This document shows, one piece after another, positions 25,207 to 34,379 of a stretch of DNA of 64,000 nucleotides (its first letter is position 1; every line of letters begins with the position of its first letter). Position numbers and translations under genes: made by a program. The stretch comes from Brevibacillus ruminantium (GTDB lineage: Bacteria; Bacillota; Bacilli; Brevibacillales; Brevibacillaceae), in contig NZ_CP098755.1 in the NCBI RefSeq assembly GCF_023746555.1, positions 1,206,001 through 1,270,000 on the forward strand, given 5' to 3'. Under the pieces are notes generated by a model that saw only the letters and a program-made list of their open reading frames with translations, did not search any database and was not told the DNA's origin.

Positions 25207-25578
25207 ATGAGTTACCCCGAACAGTATCACCAGTTTATTGAGCTGTTCAACAAAAAGGAATACTATGAGTGTCACGATCTGCTGGAGGAAATCTGGATGG
25301 AGGACAAATCCAACAAGTTTCTCCAGGGACTCCTGCAGATGGCGGTCGGTCTGTACCATTTTTCAGGCGGCAATATCAAAGGCGCGCGCTGGATGTTTAC
25401 CAACAGCAGGAAATACCTCACTCCCTATTCCCCGAGGTACTGGGATTTGGATGTGGATGAAGTGCTCTCCTATCTGGAGGACTGCCTGAACGCGCTCCCA
25501 CTCGAGGATGCCATCCCGTACACAGAAGCCAAAATGATGCCGTTTCCATCCTTGCATCTGAAAGTAGACCAACCGTAA
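25207..25578 (+). CDS. DUF309 domain protein
   Basis: The 123-residue helical protein has the DUF309 signatures FNKKEYYECHDLLEEIW (with the conserved E-x-H-x-x-x-E-x-x-W pattern) and FLQGLLQMAVGLYH. Function is unknown; the His and Glu residues hint at a metal site. The ATG follows GGAGGCAACGTTC. It is divergent from yuiD and 58 bases upstream of the aminopeptidase gene, perhaps on one transcript with it. Confidence 0.85.
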   Translation: MSYPEQYHQFIELFNKKEYYECHDLLEEIWMEDKSNKFLQGLLQMAVGLYHFSGGNIKGARWMFTNSRKYLTPYSPRYWDLDVDEVLSYLEDCLNALPLEDAIPYTEAKMMPFPSLHLKVDQP

Positions 25579-25636
25579 CAAACGGAAACAAACCGCTCAT
25601 AATTGTATCCTATCACAGAGAAAGAAGGAAGAGTAT

Positions 25637-27139
25637 ATGAACGTGACGGTAGAAAAACGTACCGAATGGAAAGACATTGACTGTGATGAATTGATCATCC
25701 CGCTCTGGAAGGGGGAAGCGATCGCCGAGGTTTATCCGGAGCTGGATCAATTCTTTGCGGGCAGTCTTGCTGCGATGCAAGAGGAAAAAGAAATCAGCGG
25801 CGAAGCCAAGGCTGTGACGGTCATTCATACGATGGGAAAGCTGGCGGCAAAAAAACTGCTGATTGCCGGTATGGGCAGTCCCGAGTCTTTTGATTTTGTT
25901 TCTGCACGGGCTTCCTTTGCACGTGCGGCCAAGACTGCGGGGGCGAAAGGAAAAGAAAAAACGGTTGCCATCGATCTGCGTACGGTGGGAAGCTTGGATA
26001 TGGACCGTTTCTCCCAGGCGGTGACTGAAGCATTTGGTTTGTCAGCCTATCACTATGAAGGGTACCGCCTGAAGCCCAAACGGGAAGCAGCGGCACTCGG
26101 CACGGTTCAGCTTCTGGTCGACAGCGATGAAGCGGCAGCCACATCGATGATCGGCGTGATGCGCGGAGAGGCCCTTGTGCAAGGGACCAATCTGGCCCGT
26201 ACGTTGGTTAATGAACCAGGCAATTACATGACACCGACTGCCCTGAAGGATGCCATCGTGGAAGTTGCCAAGCGCTACGGTATGGAGTATGAAGTGCTGG
26301 CACAAGATAAGCTGGTGGAAATGGGCATGGGCGGCGTTTTGTCCGTGGCAAAGGGAAGTGCGGAAGAGCCGTTCGTCGTCGCTGTGAAGTACCAGGGCAA
26401 GGAAACCTGGGAGGACGTGATCGGGCTGATCGGGAAAGGGGTAACCTTCGACACGGGGGGAATCTCGATCAAGCCGGTGGCAGGCATGGAGGATATGAAA
26501 TCGGATATGGGCGGCGCAGCAGCCATGATCGGAGCTTTGGAAGCGTTGGGCCAGCTCAAGCCAAAGGCAAACGTGCTGACCGTGATCGGCTGTGTGGAAA
26601 ACATGCCGTCTTCCACTGCCTACAAGCCCGGTGATGTGATCACGACCATGAGCGGAAAAACGGTTGAGATCATCACAACCGACGCCGAAGGCAGACTGGT
26701 GCTGGCCGACTGTATCACCTATGCGAAGGCAAAAGGCGTTTCATGCCTGGTCGATGCTGCTACCTTGACAGGCGGCATTGTCGTTGCACTCGGCAATTTC
26801 TGCTCCGGTGTTATGACCAATAACGATGCTTTGGTTGGCGAGCTTTTGAGTGCTGCCGGCCAGGCGGGCGAGCGACTCTGGCAACTGCCCACTTTTGAGG
26901 AATACCGCGAGTTGAACAAAAGCCGCTTCGCTGATCTGAAAAACTCAGGCGGCCGTTATGGCCACGGCATTATCGGCGGCGTCTTTTTGCAAGAGTTTGC
27001 GGAGGAAACCCCGTGGGCCCATTTAGATATCGCGGGTACTGCCTATGTTGCCAGCGTCAGTGATTTGCATCCATCAGGCGCGACGGGTGTCATGGTGCGG
27101 ACCATCGCTCAGTTTGTTTTGAACCGCAGTCAAGTGTAA
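25637..27139 (+). CDS. pepA: Leucyl aminopeptidase (M17), PepA/YuiE
   Basis: The 500-residue two-domain peptidase has an N-terminal macro-like domain (1-165) and a C-terminal catalytic domain. Metal and catalytic motifs are intact: GKGVTFDTGGISIKP (Lys and Asp ligands), MKSDMGGAAAM and NTDAEGRL-like TTDAEGRLVLAD with the catalytic Arg. Two Mn2+ or Zn2+ ions are expected in a cytoplasmic hexamer that removes N-terminal residues from peptides. It corresponds to yuiE of B. subtilis in order. Confidence 0.95.
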   Translation: MNVTVEKRTEWKDIDCDELIIPLWKGEAIAEVYPELDQFFAGSLAAMQEEKEISGEAKAVTVIHTMGKLAAKKLLIAGMGSPESFDFVSARASFARAAKTAGAKGKEKTVAIDLRTVGSLDMDRFSQAVTEAFGLSAYHYEGYRLKPKREAAALGTVQLLVDSDEAAATSMIGVMRGEALVQGTNLARTLVNEPGNYMTPTALKDAIVEVAKRYGMEYEVLAQDKLVEMGMGGVLSVAKGSAEEPFVVAVKYQGKETWEDVIGLIGKGVTFDTGGISIKPVAGMEDMKSDMGGAAAMIGALEALGQLKPKANVLTVIGCVENMPSSTAYKPGDVITTMSGKTVEIITTDAEGRLVLADCITYAKAKGVSCLVDAATLTGGIVVALGNFCSGVMTNNDALVGELLSAAGQAGERLWQLPTFEEYRELNKSRFADLKNSGGRYGHGIIGGVFLQEFAEETPWAHLDIAGTAYVASVSDLHPSGATGVMVRTIAQFVLNRSQV

Positions 27140-27181
27140 ACACCTTAGATAAAAGGAAAGAAAATAGGGAGGTAATCGTTC

Positions 27182-27619
27182 ATGTTCCACAATCCAAGTG
27201 ATGAACAGCGCCGTGCATTGCTGCAGGAGGCGAATACGATCGCTGTCGTAGGTCTTTCCAACAAGCCGGACCGCACCAGCTACATGGTGGCCGCAGCCAT
27301 GCAAAACGCGGGCTACAAGATCATTCCGGTCAATCCGGTGATCGCCGGAGAAACGGTGCTCGGGGAAAAAGCAGTGGCTGCACTCACGGAGATCGAAGAG
27401 CCGGTTGATATCGTAAACGTGTTCCGCCGCAGCGAGGACATCCCGCCGGTAGCGGAAGAGACGCTGAAGATGAAGCATAAGCCAAAAGCTTTTTGGCTCC
27501 AGCAGGGAATCGCCAACGAGGAAGCGGCTGAGCAGGTATCCCGGCAGGGCATCGAGGTCATCATGGACTTGTGCATCAAAGTAGACCATGCTTTGCTGAG
27601 AATCGGCAAGAAATCGTGA
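27182..27619 (+). CDS. CoA-binding domain protein (YccU-like)
   Basis: The 145-residue single-domain Rossmann-fold protein has IAVVGLSNKPDRTSYMVAAA (residues 20-39), GYKIIPVNPVIAGE, VDIVNVFRRSEDIP and FWLQQGIANEEAA, all typical of the stand-alone CoA-binding (YccU) family related to succinyl-CoA synthetase alpha. No catalytic domain is attached. The role is unknown, perhaps CoA sensing. The SD is AGGGAGG and a terminator follows. Confidence 0.9.
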   Translation: MFHNPSDEQRRALLQEANTIAVVGLSNKPDRTSYMVAAAMQNAGYKIIPVNPVIAGETVLGEKAVAALTEIEEPVDIVNVFRRSEDIPPVAEETLKMKHKPKAFWLQQGIANEEAAEQVSRQGIEVIMDLCIKVDHALLRIGKKS

Positions 27620-27630
27620 TATGATAAACC

Positions 27631-27674
27631 AAATCCGACGTTTTCGCTGTTTGGGCGGGACGTCGGATTTTTTA
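27631..27674 (+). terminator. Terminator after the CoA-binding gene
   Basis: AAATCCGACGT pairs with ACGTCGGATTT, followed by TTTTAT. Confidence 0.9.
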
Positions 27675-27885
27675 TAGGCATTGACTACCTGCTGATGGTC
27701 TGATTACGATGACCCGATCCGGTCCAGACCCATCCCGGAACCCGTGCTAAGGATTTTTGGTTACTCTCTATTCATTATCGGATCGAAAGGGTAATAACAG
27801 TGTTAAAAAAGGGAAGTTCTGCACGGCGGCGAATCGAATAGGAAGAAGGCTCATCATTCATGTAATGCGAGGGGGAAGTGTTGAG

Positions 27886-29232
27886 ATGGTACTTCAAACC
27901 GTTCTTCAGGAAGCAGAGCAGGAGTATTGCAAGCGCACGGAAAAATCACGCAAGCTGTACGAGGTTGCCCAAAGGGTGATGCCCGGAGGAGATACGCGAA
28001 CGATTGCGTTTTTTAAGCCCTATCCTTTAACCATGGACAGAGGAAGCGGGCCGAGATTGTACGATGTAGACGGCAATAAGTATTCTGATTTTTTAAATAA
28101 TTATACCGCGATGATTCACGGACACGCCCACCCGTATATTTTGCGGCATGTAAAAACCGCGCTTGGCCTAGGAACTGCCTATGCCGCTGCGATCGTGGAA
28201 CAAAGCCAGCTGGCAGCGATACTCTGCAAACGAATTCCCGGTGTGGAACAGGTTCGTTTTTGCAATTCCGGGACGGAAGCGACGATGTTTGCCCTGCGTG
28301 CAGCCAGAGCGTTTACCGGCAGACCGGCGATCATCAAAATGGAGGGCGGCTACCACGGAACGCATGATGCCGTAGAATTCTCGATTGCGCCGGGGAATGC
28401 GAGGGACAAAAATCATCTCGCGTGGGCGCCGATTCCCGATACCCGGGGAGTCCCGGAGAGTGTAGCACGTGATGTCTATATCGCTCCCTTTAACGATGCA
28501 GGAGCGGTCGAAGAGATTTTACAGCAAAAAGGGGAGGAGATCGCAGCTATTTTGGTAGAGCCGGTAATGGGTGTGGCTGGCGTGATTCCTCCGCAGCCCG
28601 GTTATTTGCAGGAATTGCGGCGGCTTGCCGATCAGTACGGTATTCTCCTGATCTTTGATGAAGTTCAGACCTATCGCCTGGATACGGGAGGGGCGCAGCG
28701 CCGATTTGGAGTTACCCCGGACCTGACGGCGATTGGCAAGATCATTGGCGGCGGTTTTCCGGTAGGAGCTTTTGGAGGGCGCTCCGACGTCATGGCGTTG
28801 TTTGACCCGCGTCAATCCGGCTGTCTTTCCCAAAGCGGTACGTTCAATGGAAATCGGGCAACGATGGTCGCAGGGATCGCCTCCATGGAGCTGCTGAACG
28901 AGCAGGCCATCACACGCTTGGAAGAGCTGGGGCTTCGGCTGGAGACAGGGATGGTATCGGCAATTCGGCGGTATGCGCTTCCCGCTTCGGTGACTCGGGT
29001 AGGCTCCATGCTCAATCTGCATTTTACCGAGCATCCCCCCGCAGATTACACCAGTACGATTAGCCCTCATAAAGGACTGTCCAAGGTGGTGCATCTGGAG
29101 CTTTTGAATCGCGGAATTTTCACAGCTCCGCGCGGGATGTGGAATCTTTCCACGGTGATGGAGGAAGCAGATATTGATCAGGCGATCGACGCCTTTACGG
29201 ATGTGATGAGCAAAATTTCTCGCTTCGTGTAA
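27886..29232 (+). CDS. Class III PLP aminotransferase, glutamate-1-semialdehyde aminomutase-like
   Basis: The 448-residue fold-type I PLP enzyme has the cofactor motifs NSGTEATMFALRAARAFTGR (phosphate binding), LIFDEVQTYR (pyridine Asp) and LTAIGKIIGGGFPVGAFGG with the Schiff-base Lys. It resembles HemL in sequence but stands alone, without other haem genes and with a C-terminal region unlike housekeeping HemL. An aspartate-aminotransferase-family or beta-amino-acid enzyme is as likely. The ATG follows GGGGGAAG; codons upstream are in frame but lack homology-like sequence. Confidence 0.85.
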   Translation: MVLQTVLQEAEQEYCKRTEKSRKLYEVAQRVMPGGDTRTIAFFKPYPLTMDRGSGPRLYDVDGNKYSDFLNNYTAMIHGHAHPYILRHVKTALGLGTAYAAAIVEQSQLAAILCKRIPGVEQVRFCNSGTEATMFALRAARAFTGRPAIIKMEGGYHGTHDAVEFSIAPGNARDKNHLAWAPIPDTRGVPESVARDVYIAPFNDAGAVEEILQQKGEEIAAILVEPVMGVAGVIPPQPGYLQELRRLADQYGILLIFDEVQTYRLDTGGAQRRFGVTPDLTAIGKIIGGGFPVGAFGGRSDVMALFDPRQSGCLSQSGTFNGNRATMVAGIASMELLNEQAITRLEELGLRLETGMVSAIRRYALPASVTRVGSMLNLHFTEHPPADYTSTISPHKGLSKVVHLELLNRGIFTAPRGMWNLSTVMEEADIDQAIDAFTDVMSKISRFV

Positions 29233-29440
29233 GGAAAGGGAGCCGTCCGGTGTCAGCAGGTAGGATTGTATGTGCACTCTAGCGGCGGGCGAGGGTTTTC
29301 CCGTTCGCCGGATCATGGTAGGATAGAGCTGAAACGTATGATGAACCGGTCCCTGCCGAATAATAGGGAAGAAGACTGACAGGACAGCGATCCAGGCTTC
29401 CGTCAACGGCTGGGCATGGATGGATAAAGGAGCGGAGAAC

Positions 29441-30037
29441 ATGAGTGTTGGGCAATCCACAGAGCAGACAAAGGATCGGGTTCCTCCGAATCAGAAGGTA
29501 ACCACTGGCTTTCCCGTCCTGCATTACGGCGAAGTTCCTACATACACCGATCTTGCTACCCAATGGAGCTTCCGCATTTTTGGTCTGGTTGAAGAAGAAA
29601 TGACGTTGTCCTATGAGCAGATCATGGCTCTGCCCAAAGGGAACACGACCAATGACATTCACTGCGTAACAGGCTGGAGCAAGCTGGATAACGTCTGGGA
29701 AGGAATCCCCGTGGAAGAGATTGTGAAGCTGGTGAAAATCAAGCCGGAAGCCAAATACGTCATGCTGCACGCGGAGCATGGCTGGACGGCCAATATGCCG
29801 CTGAGCGATTTTCTGACACCGGGCAATCTTTTCGCGAGCAAACATAACGGCGAGGAACTGACGCCGGATCACGGCTGGCCGCTGCGCTTTGTCATTCCCC
29901 ACCTCTATTTCTGGAAAAGCGCCAAGTGGGTGCGGGGGATTGAGTTTTTGGAGAAAGATAAGCAGGGTTTCTGGGAAAAGAACGGCTATCATATGTACGG
30001 GAGTCCCTGGAAGGAACAGAGGTTTGCATGGGATTAA
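29441..30037 (+). CDS. yuiH: Sulfite oxidase-like molybdopterin-binding protein (YuiH)
   Basis: The 198-residue protein comprises the molybdopterin domain of the sulfite oxidase family. Motifs are RVPPNQKVTTGFPVLHYGEV, the DIHCVTGWSK loop with the cofactor-ligand Cys, and HGWPLRFVIPHLYFWKSAKW. No haem domain, dimerisation domain or Tat signal is seen, so it is cytoplasmic. The in vivo reaction is unknown. The ATG lies after AAAGGAGCGGAG. The length matches B. subtilis YuiH. Confidence 0.88.
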   Translation: MSVGQSTEQTKDRVPPNQKVTTGFPVLHYGEVPTYTDLATQWSFRIFGLVEEEMTLSYEQIMALPKGNTTNDIHCVTGWSKLDNVWEGIPVEEIVKLVKIKPEAKYVMLHAEHGWTANMPLSDFLTPGNLFASKHNGEELTPDHGWPLRFVIPHLYFWKSAKWVRGIEFLEKDKQGFWEKNGYHMYGSPWKEQRFAWD

Positions 30038-30046
30038 CCCCAAGGG

Positions 30047-30076
30047 AAGAGGCGGGAAACCGTCTCTTTTTGTTTT
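30047..30076 (+). terminator. Terminator after yuiH
   Basis: GAGGCGG-GAAA-CCGTCTC followed by TTTTTG. Confidence 0.85.
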
Positions 30077-30263
30077 TAACAATTTGCTTGTGAGTTCTGC
30101 CGAAAATTTACATAATGCCCCCAGGCAGCCCCAACGTGCGTTTGGCCTTACGAGTGTTTTCTTGCGGAAAAAGGGAGCTATGGCCCTTGCAAGTTCTTTC
30201 AATCCTGCTGAATCTTCTAATTGTTGTAATCCGCATTTCGTTGGCTAATCCCCGTTAGACAGT

Positions 30264-30659
30264 TTATTCTTCGACTACTTTTCTAATAAGAACTTTCCAT
30301 TCACCATTAATTTTTTTTACTCTCATGGTTTTCTTTTGTTCAACATTCTTATAGTTCATCATGAACTGAATTTCTGCCAGGTCCTTATTTTTATAATTAA
30401 TTTCTTTTATTTTATAGTCAATTAGGCCTCCGCTTTTTATTGAATCGAAAAATTTCTCCCTTTCTGGATATTGTCCAGGGTTGCTTTTATCAATCAAGTT
30501 ATAAGCTTGTTCTGCTTGTCCTGTCTTAACCATTTCTAAGTATTTATCAAGGGTTCCTTCTGCTGAGGCGTGCCATCCAAAATAATTGAAATAAACAAAC
30601 ACTGCGGAAATGATTATACCAATGCTTATTGTGTATTTCAGAAACTTTCGTTTTTTCAC
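30264..30659 (-). CDS. AT-rich membrane-anchored or exported hypothetical protein
   Basis: The 131-residue protein has a basic N-terminus (KKRKFLKY) and one hydrophobic helix (about residues 9-26). A small extracellular domain follows (GTLDKYLEMVKTGQAEQAYN, later VKKINGEWKVLIRKVVEE) that looks like the NTF2-like DUF4878 fold. The start is GTG after GAAGGTGG. Its A+T content is much higher than the flanking genes, as with the gene at 514-1320. The domain assignment is tentative. Confidence 0.65.
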   Translation of the reverse strand: MKKRKFLKYTISIGIIISAVFVYFNYFGWHASAEGTLDKYLEMVKTGQAEQAYNLIDKSNPGQYPEREKFFDSIKSGGLIDYKIKEINYKNKDLAEIQFMMNYKNVEQKKTMRVKKINGEWKVLIRKVVEE

Positions 30660-31051
30660 AAAATACCACCTTCTAATTATACCTTGTTGTGTGTTATAAA
30701 GTGATTATACCATAAAATTCCCAAAAATTAGGGAATTTAGAGAATGACATTGAGCGCAAAAATAAAAACTTTGATTGATTTCAATCCACCATTTCCGCGT
30801 TGGAAACCAAATCCTCCTTGGGAATTATCGGCTGTTTATTGCTGCCGAGCGTTATAAATCTTGGTTGACTCCGCTTTGAACCACTTTACTTGCTTCCTTT
30901 TTCCATAGGTGGGGGAGCCATACGTGAGGAAAAGCGCCTCTCTGTTTCATCCTTTATTACGATCACGCTTCTTTTTTTACATTGCAAACCGAGATCATAA
31001 CAGTCAAAATGAAAAACAAACAGCATGGGCGGAAAGAACGGGAGGATATCA
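30660..31051. other. AT-rich gap without a gene
   Basis: This 392-base stretch has no credible coding sequence. It contains one small inverted repeat, AAATTCCC/GGGAATTT at 30715-30738, and TATACC/TATAAT-like elements that may serve the minus-strand gene. No RNA structure was recognised. Confidence 0.5.
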
Positions 31052-31519
31052 GTGATACTAGTTAGTGCATGTTTGGCAGGCTTGGATGTACGGTATGACG
31101 GCAATAACTGCTTGAATCAAAGGATTCAACAACTTGTCGGTGAGGGAAAGGCCGTTTCGGTATGTCCGGAAGTGCTCGGCGGTTTTTCTACGCCTCGGGA
31201 ACCGGCTGAAATCAGCGGGGGAACGGGCGAGGATGTGTTGGACGGTAAAGCAAAAGTGATCGACAAGTCAGGGCAAGATGTCACCGAGCTGTACTTGCAA
31301 GGGGCAAAGTTGACGTTGGAGAAAGCGCGCGAGCTGAACGCAAGTCTGGTGATCCTAAAAGAGTACAGTCCATCTTGCGGCAGTGCCATGATCTATAACG
31401 GAGAATTTTCGGGTGAGAAAATAGCCGGGCACGGGGTGACGGCAGCCTTGCTGAAAAGAAATGGGATTCGCGTCATGTCTGACGAACAATTTCTGTCGTC
31501 AGGCGATGAGCCCTTGTGA
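31052..31519 (+). CDS. DUF523 family protein (TudS-like [4Fe-4S] desulfidase)
   Basis: The 155-residue protein has the DUF523 hallmark VSACLAGLDVRYDG and three conserved cysteines (Cys7, Cys38 in SVCPEV, Cys109 in SPSCGS) that in TudS hold a [4Fe-4S] cluster used to remove sulfur from thiouracil. The GTG start is preferred because GGGAGG lies 8 bases before it and relatives begin at this point. The substrate here could be a thiolated base or another thio-compound. Confidence 0.85.
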   Translation: MILVSACLAGLDVRYDGNNCLNQRIQQLVGEGKAVSVCPEVLGGFSTPREPAEISGGTGEDVLDGKAKVIDKSGQDVTELYLQGAKLTLEKARELNASLVILKEYSPSCGSAMIYNGEFSGEKIAGHGVTAALLKRNGIRVMSDEQFLSSGDEPL

Positions 31520-31522
31520 AAA

Positions 31523-31570
31523 AGAAAAAGCTGTCTCTCTGGTCGATAGTGCCAGGAAGACAGCTTTTTT
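31523..31570. terminator. Bidirectional terminator
   Basis: AAAAAGCTGTCT pairs with AGACAGCTTTTTT. The loop includes CTCTGGTCGATAG, close to CCTGGTCGATATG beside the inverted repeat at 3131. Confidence 0.85.
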
Positions 31571-31591
31571 GTTGCTCACGTACATTCGGTA

Positions 31592-34213
31592 TTACTGGAT
31601 CAAACCGATCCATTGCCAATACGGGACGCTCACAATAACCGCCAGCAGCAGCGCAACTGCATACGCAAGCGCAATTTGTTGGCCTTGCCGATGGCTAAAA
31701 GATTTGCCTTCGGAGCTGTAATAGGCGGTTAGATAGGTGGGGGATTGATAGGTGAAAAAGAAGGGGTCCGTCGCCAGCAAGATGACAAAGACAAAAATCC
31801 AGGGATGGATACCCGCTTGTTTCGCGAGTGGAAGCAGCGCTGTGACGAGCAGGATGACGGCTGGGTCGTCACGGATGACCAATGTGACAAGAAAAGAAAC
31901 CAGAATGACGATCGACAGCAGCAGTGCTGGACTAGACAGAAACCCTGCAAGCTTCGCTCCAAGAAACGAAGAGAGTGCATGCGCGATTCCCAGTTCATCT
32001 GCTACCGACGCGAAGCTGAAGGCGACACCCAGGAAAAGCAGGAATGTCCAGTCAATGCCGGTCGAAATCGTTTGGCGATCCAGCGCACCGCTGATGATCA
32101 GAACGACAAAACCCAGCAGCATCACCCATGCGCTGTCTATTCCGTGCAAGGGCTGGAGGATTAACAGACCAATACTGCTGAGCGTCGTCGAGACCGCAAT
32201 TCGCTCGTTTCTCGTCCACGGTCCGAGCAGACGAAGCTGCTCCTCCAAAACTTCATCGGAGATGGGTCTTACCTGACGCACGTCCCGAAACATGAAATGA
32301 AGGATAATGAGAATTACGGCCGCAAAGATGAGGAATGCCGGAAGCGCGTAAACAAACCATTGCAGCCAATTGACGGGTTCGGCCAGGGAAGCAAGTCCGT
32401 ATGCCATCATATTCGTATAGGAGCCAGTTAAGACAAAAGGGGCAGTGAAACCGTAAAAAATCATCGCTGCCAGCCCTAGGCCCGCCGAGCCGCGGCTATT
32501 GTTGGCAAAGCCCATTGATTCGGACAGGGTGCGGGCAAGCGGGACCCCGAGTGAAACCTTGGCAGAAGAGGAGGGAATCAGCGGATTGAGCAGAAATCCA
32601 CCGGCGACTACCCCCCAGAGCTGTCCTTTGTAGTGTCGCGGGAAGTGTTTCAATGCGTTCAGTGACACCCGAAACAAGATCCCGGAGCGGGTAATCACGG
32701 CGATAAAAGCCATGATAAAAATCATATACAGCCAGGTCGTGGAGGCGAATCCGGAGAGCGCTACTTCAGGCGACACCAGCCCCCCTAATACCCACGCCAT
32801 CACCATGCCTAATCCGACCAGATAATCGGGGATTATATTGACAATCCAGAGGACGACCGCCGCAATCCCGATCCCGATAAAATCCATGCCGGCTCTGGAC
32901 AAACCTCCGAAGGGTTCCATCACGTGAAAGCTCCATAAGCTGACCACGACCAAGATTGCTGCGATCCAGCCGCCAAGTCGGCTGCGGTGGAACAGACCAG
33001 CAGCACTGTCTGCCAGTCTGCGGCTTTGCCGGAGTGCCAGCTGTTGTTTTGCCAGATCGTACTCCTGGCTTCCACCGTTCCAGGCAAATGTGCTGCGCGA
33101 TTGCTTGGCTTCTGCCAGCGTCAAGTACTCCATGGCTTGCTGATGCTTGTGTAGCTGGGCGTACAGCTCTGCAGCCCACTTGTAAGTCGCGATCCACTGT
33201 TGGTCCGAATAGTCCTCTGCATGGTCGCTCCAGGCGCGATCCAATAGCACAAGTCCCTGCTCGGGGCGCGTCATCGCTCCTCCGTAAACGAAAAAACCAG
33301 TGAGCAGTTCAAAATCGCCTGCAACCAGCTCCGGTGGAAAGGCGGAGAGAAGCGAAAAGAGTTGTTTTTTCCCTTCGTCATCCAGAGTGGGGATCACGCG
33401 CACGAGCAGCTCGAGCGACTCAGCCCAACGTTCGCCATGAGCCAAAAGCTCGATAGCTGCTTCCCACTCATGGGTTGTTTCATAATAAGCGAGCATCTCA
33501 GCAGTCCAGCACCGCTTTTCTTCATGCCCGAATTGCATCGTAGCCATTTCAGCAATCACTCGGCGAGCATCGGGCATAAGTGTGAACCAGCCCGGTTTGT
33601 CATCCAGCCTTGTCAGATAGCGGCCCAGTGGCGTCCCCTGTTGCAGGATTTGATCAAGCGGTACACCGAAGCGGCTCTCCGCAAGGCTTAGAGAAATCCG
33701 CGGAAATTCAGAACTCCACAGCAATAGCTGGCGAAGCGGTAGGGGGAATGCCTCTAGCTCTGCTGCCATCGACTGGAAATTCACTTCCTTATTTGCCTGA
33801 AGCTGTTCATTTGTTGTCGTCAGCCGTTTGGACAGCAATCTGATAAAATACCCGGAGATGGATGGCTGTTCAACTAAAAGCTGTTCAAACGTCTCTCGAT
33901 CGATGATATATAGTTCGGCATCCGTCGCTGCAACGGCAGTAGCAGACCGGACTTCGCGGGTGAGCATGGCCATTTCCCCTAGCGTATCCCCTTCGCCAAG
34001 GACAGAGATTAACTGAGCGCTCCCTCCTCCGGGAGCCTCTACGAAAAGCTCCAGCTTACCGCTTTTTATCAGAAAAAGTTTGTCGCCGGGATCGCCCTGG
34101 CGGAACAACACGGTCCCTATCGCAGCGGTCTGTTGTTCCAGCTTGCCGAGCAGCTTGGCCAATTCCATATTGGACAACTGTTTGAACATGCCAATCTTTT
34201 GTAACGTGGTCAT
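31592..34213 (-). CDS. cNMP-binding domain fused to SLC13/DASS-type permease
   Basis: The protein has 873 residues. Residues 1-125 form a cyclic-nucleotide-binding/Crp-like beta roll (LFRQGDPGDKLFLIKSGKLE, GEGDTLGEMAMLTREVRSAT). Residues 140-400 are soluble and helical with TPR/MalT-like pairs (EWEAAIELLAHGERWAESLE). Residues 414-873 contain some twelve membrane segments of the SLC13 divalent anion:Na+ symporter family, with NPLIPSSSAKVSLGVPLA and FYGFTAPFVLTGSYTN in the two substrate loops. Both loops deviate from the classical SNT motif. The start is the ATG after GGAGGCG. The fusion suggests a transporter gated by a ligand. Confidence 0.88.
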   Translation of the reverse strand: MTTLQKIGMFKQLSNMELAKLLGKLEQQTAAIGTVLFRQGDPGDKLFLIKSGKLELFVEAPGGGSAQLISVLGEGDTLGEMAMLTREVRSATAVAATDAELYIIDRETFEQLLVEQPSISGYFIRLLSKRLTTTNEQLQANKEVNFQSMAAELEAFPLPLRQLLLWSSEFPRISLSLAESRFGVPLDQILQQGTPLGRYLTRLDDKPGWFTLMPDARRVIAEMATMQFGHEEKRCWTAEMLAYYETTHEWEAAIELLAHGERWAESLELLVRVIPTLDDEGKKQLFSLLSAFPPELVAGDFELLTGFFVYGGAMTRPEQGLVLLDRAWSDHAEDYSDQQWIATYKWAAELYAQLHKHQQAMEYLTLAEAKQSRSTFAWNGGSQEYDLAKQQLALRQSRRLADSAAGLFHRSRLGGWIAAILVVVSLWSFHVMEPFGGLSRAGMDFIGIGIAAVVLWIVNIIPDYLVGLGMVMAWVLGGLVSPEVALSGFASTTWLYMIFIMAFIAVITRSGILFRVSLNALKHFPRHYKGQLWGVVAGGFLLNPLIPSSSAKVSLGVPLARTLSESMGFANNSRGSAGLGLAAMIFYGFTAPFVLTGSYTNMMAYGLASLAEPVNWLQWFVYALPAFLIFAAVILIILHFMFRDVRQVRPISDEVLEEQLRLLGPWTRNERIAVSTTLSSIGLLILQPLHGIDSAWVMLLGFVVLIISGALDRQTISTGIDWTFLLFLGVAFSFASVADELGIAHALSSFLGAKLAGFLSSPALLLSIVILVSFLVTLVIRDDPAVILLVTALLPLAKQAGIHPWIFVFVILLATDPFFFTYQSPTYLTAYYSSEGKSFSHRQGQQIALAYAVALLLAVIVSVPYWQWIGLIQ

Positions 34214-34379
34214 TGTACGCCTCCAGCTCCCTACGAGCATACCCAGGACTCTTTACTCTACGTATCATTTTACATACTGATTTAAATTATAGGATGATTC
34301 ACACCATTCAGCCAGTAATTCCTATGATCTTCGACCCAGAACAAGCCAAATTGATTTATGATGAGAGGAGAGAGGATGG

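Noticed and set aside
29278..29312. GC-rich hairpin GGCGGGCGAGGG near the end of the PLP aminotransferase transcript as a terminator
   Set aside because: Imperfect stem and no T run on either strand; not convincing enough to list.
29279..30202. 307-codon minus-strand frame opposite yuiH
   Set aside because: Shadow of yuiH, which has clear molybdopterin-domain motifs and a proper SD.
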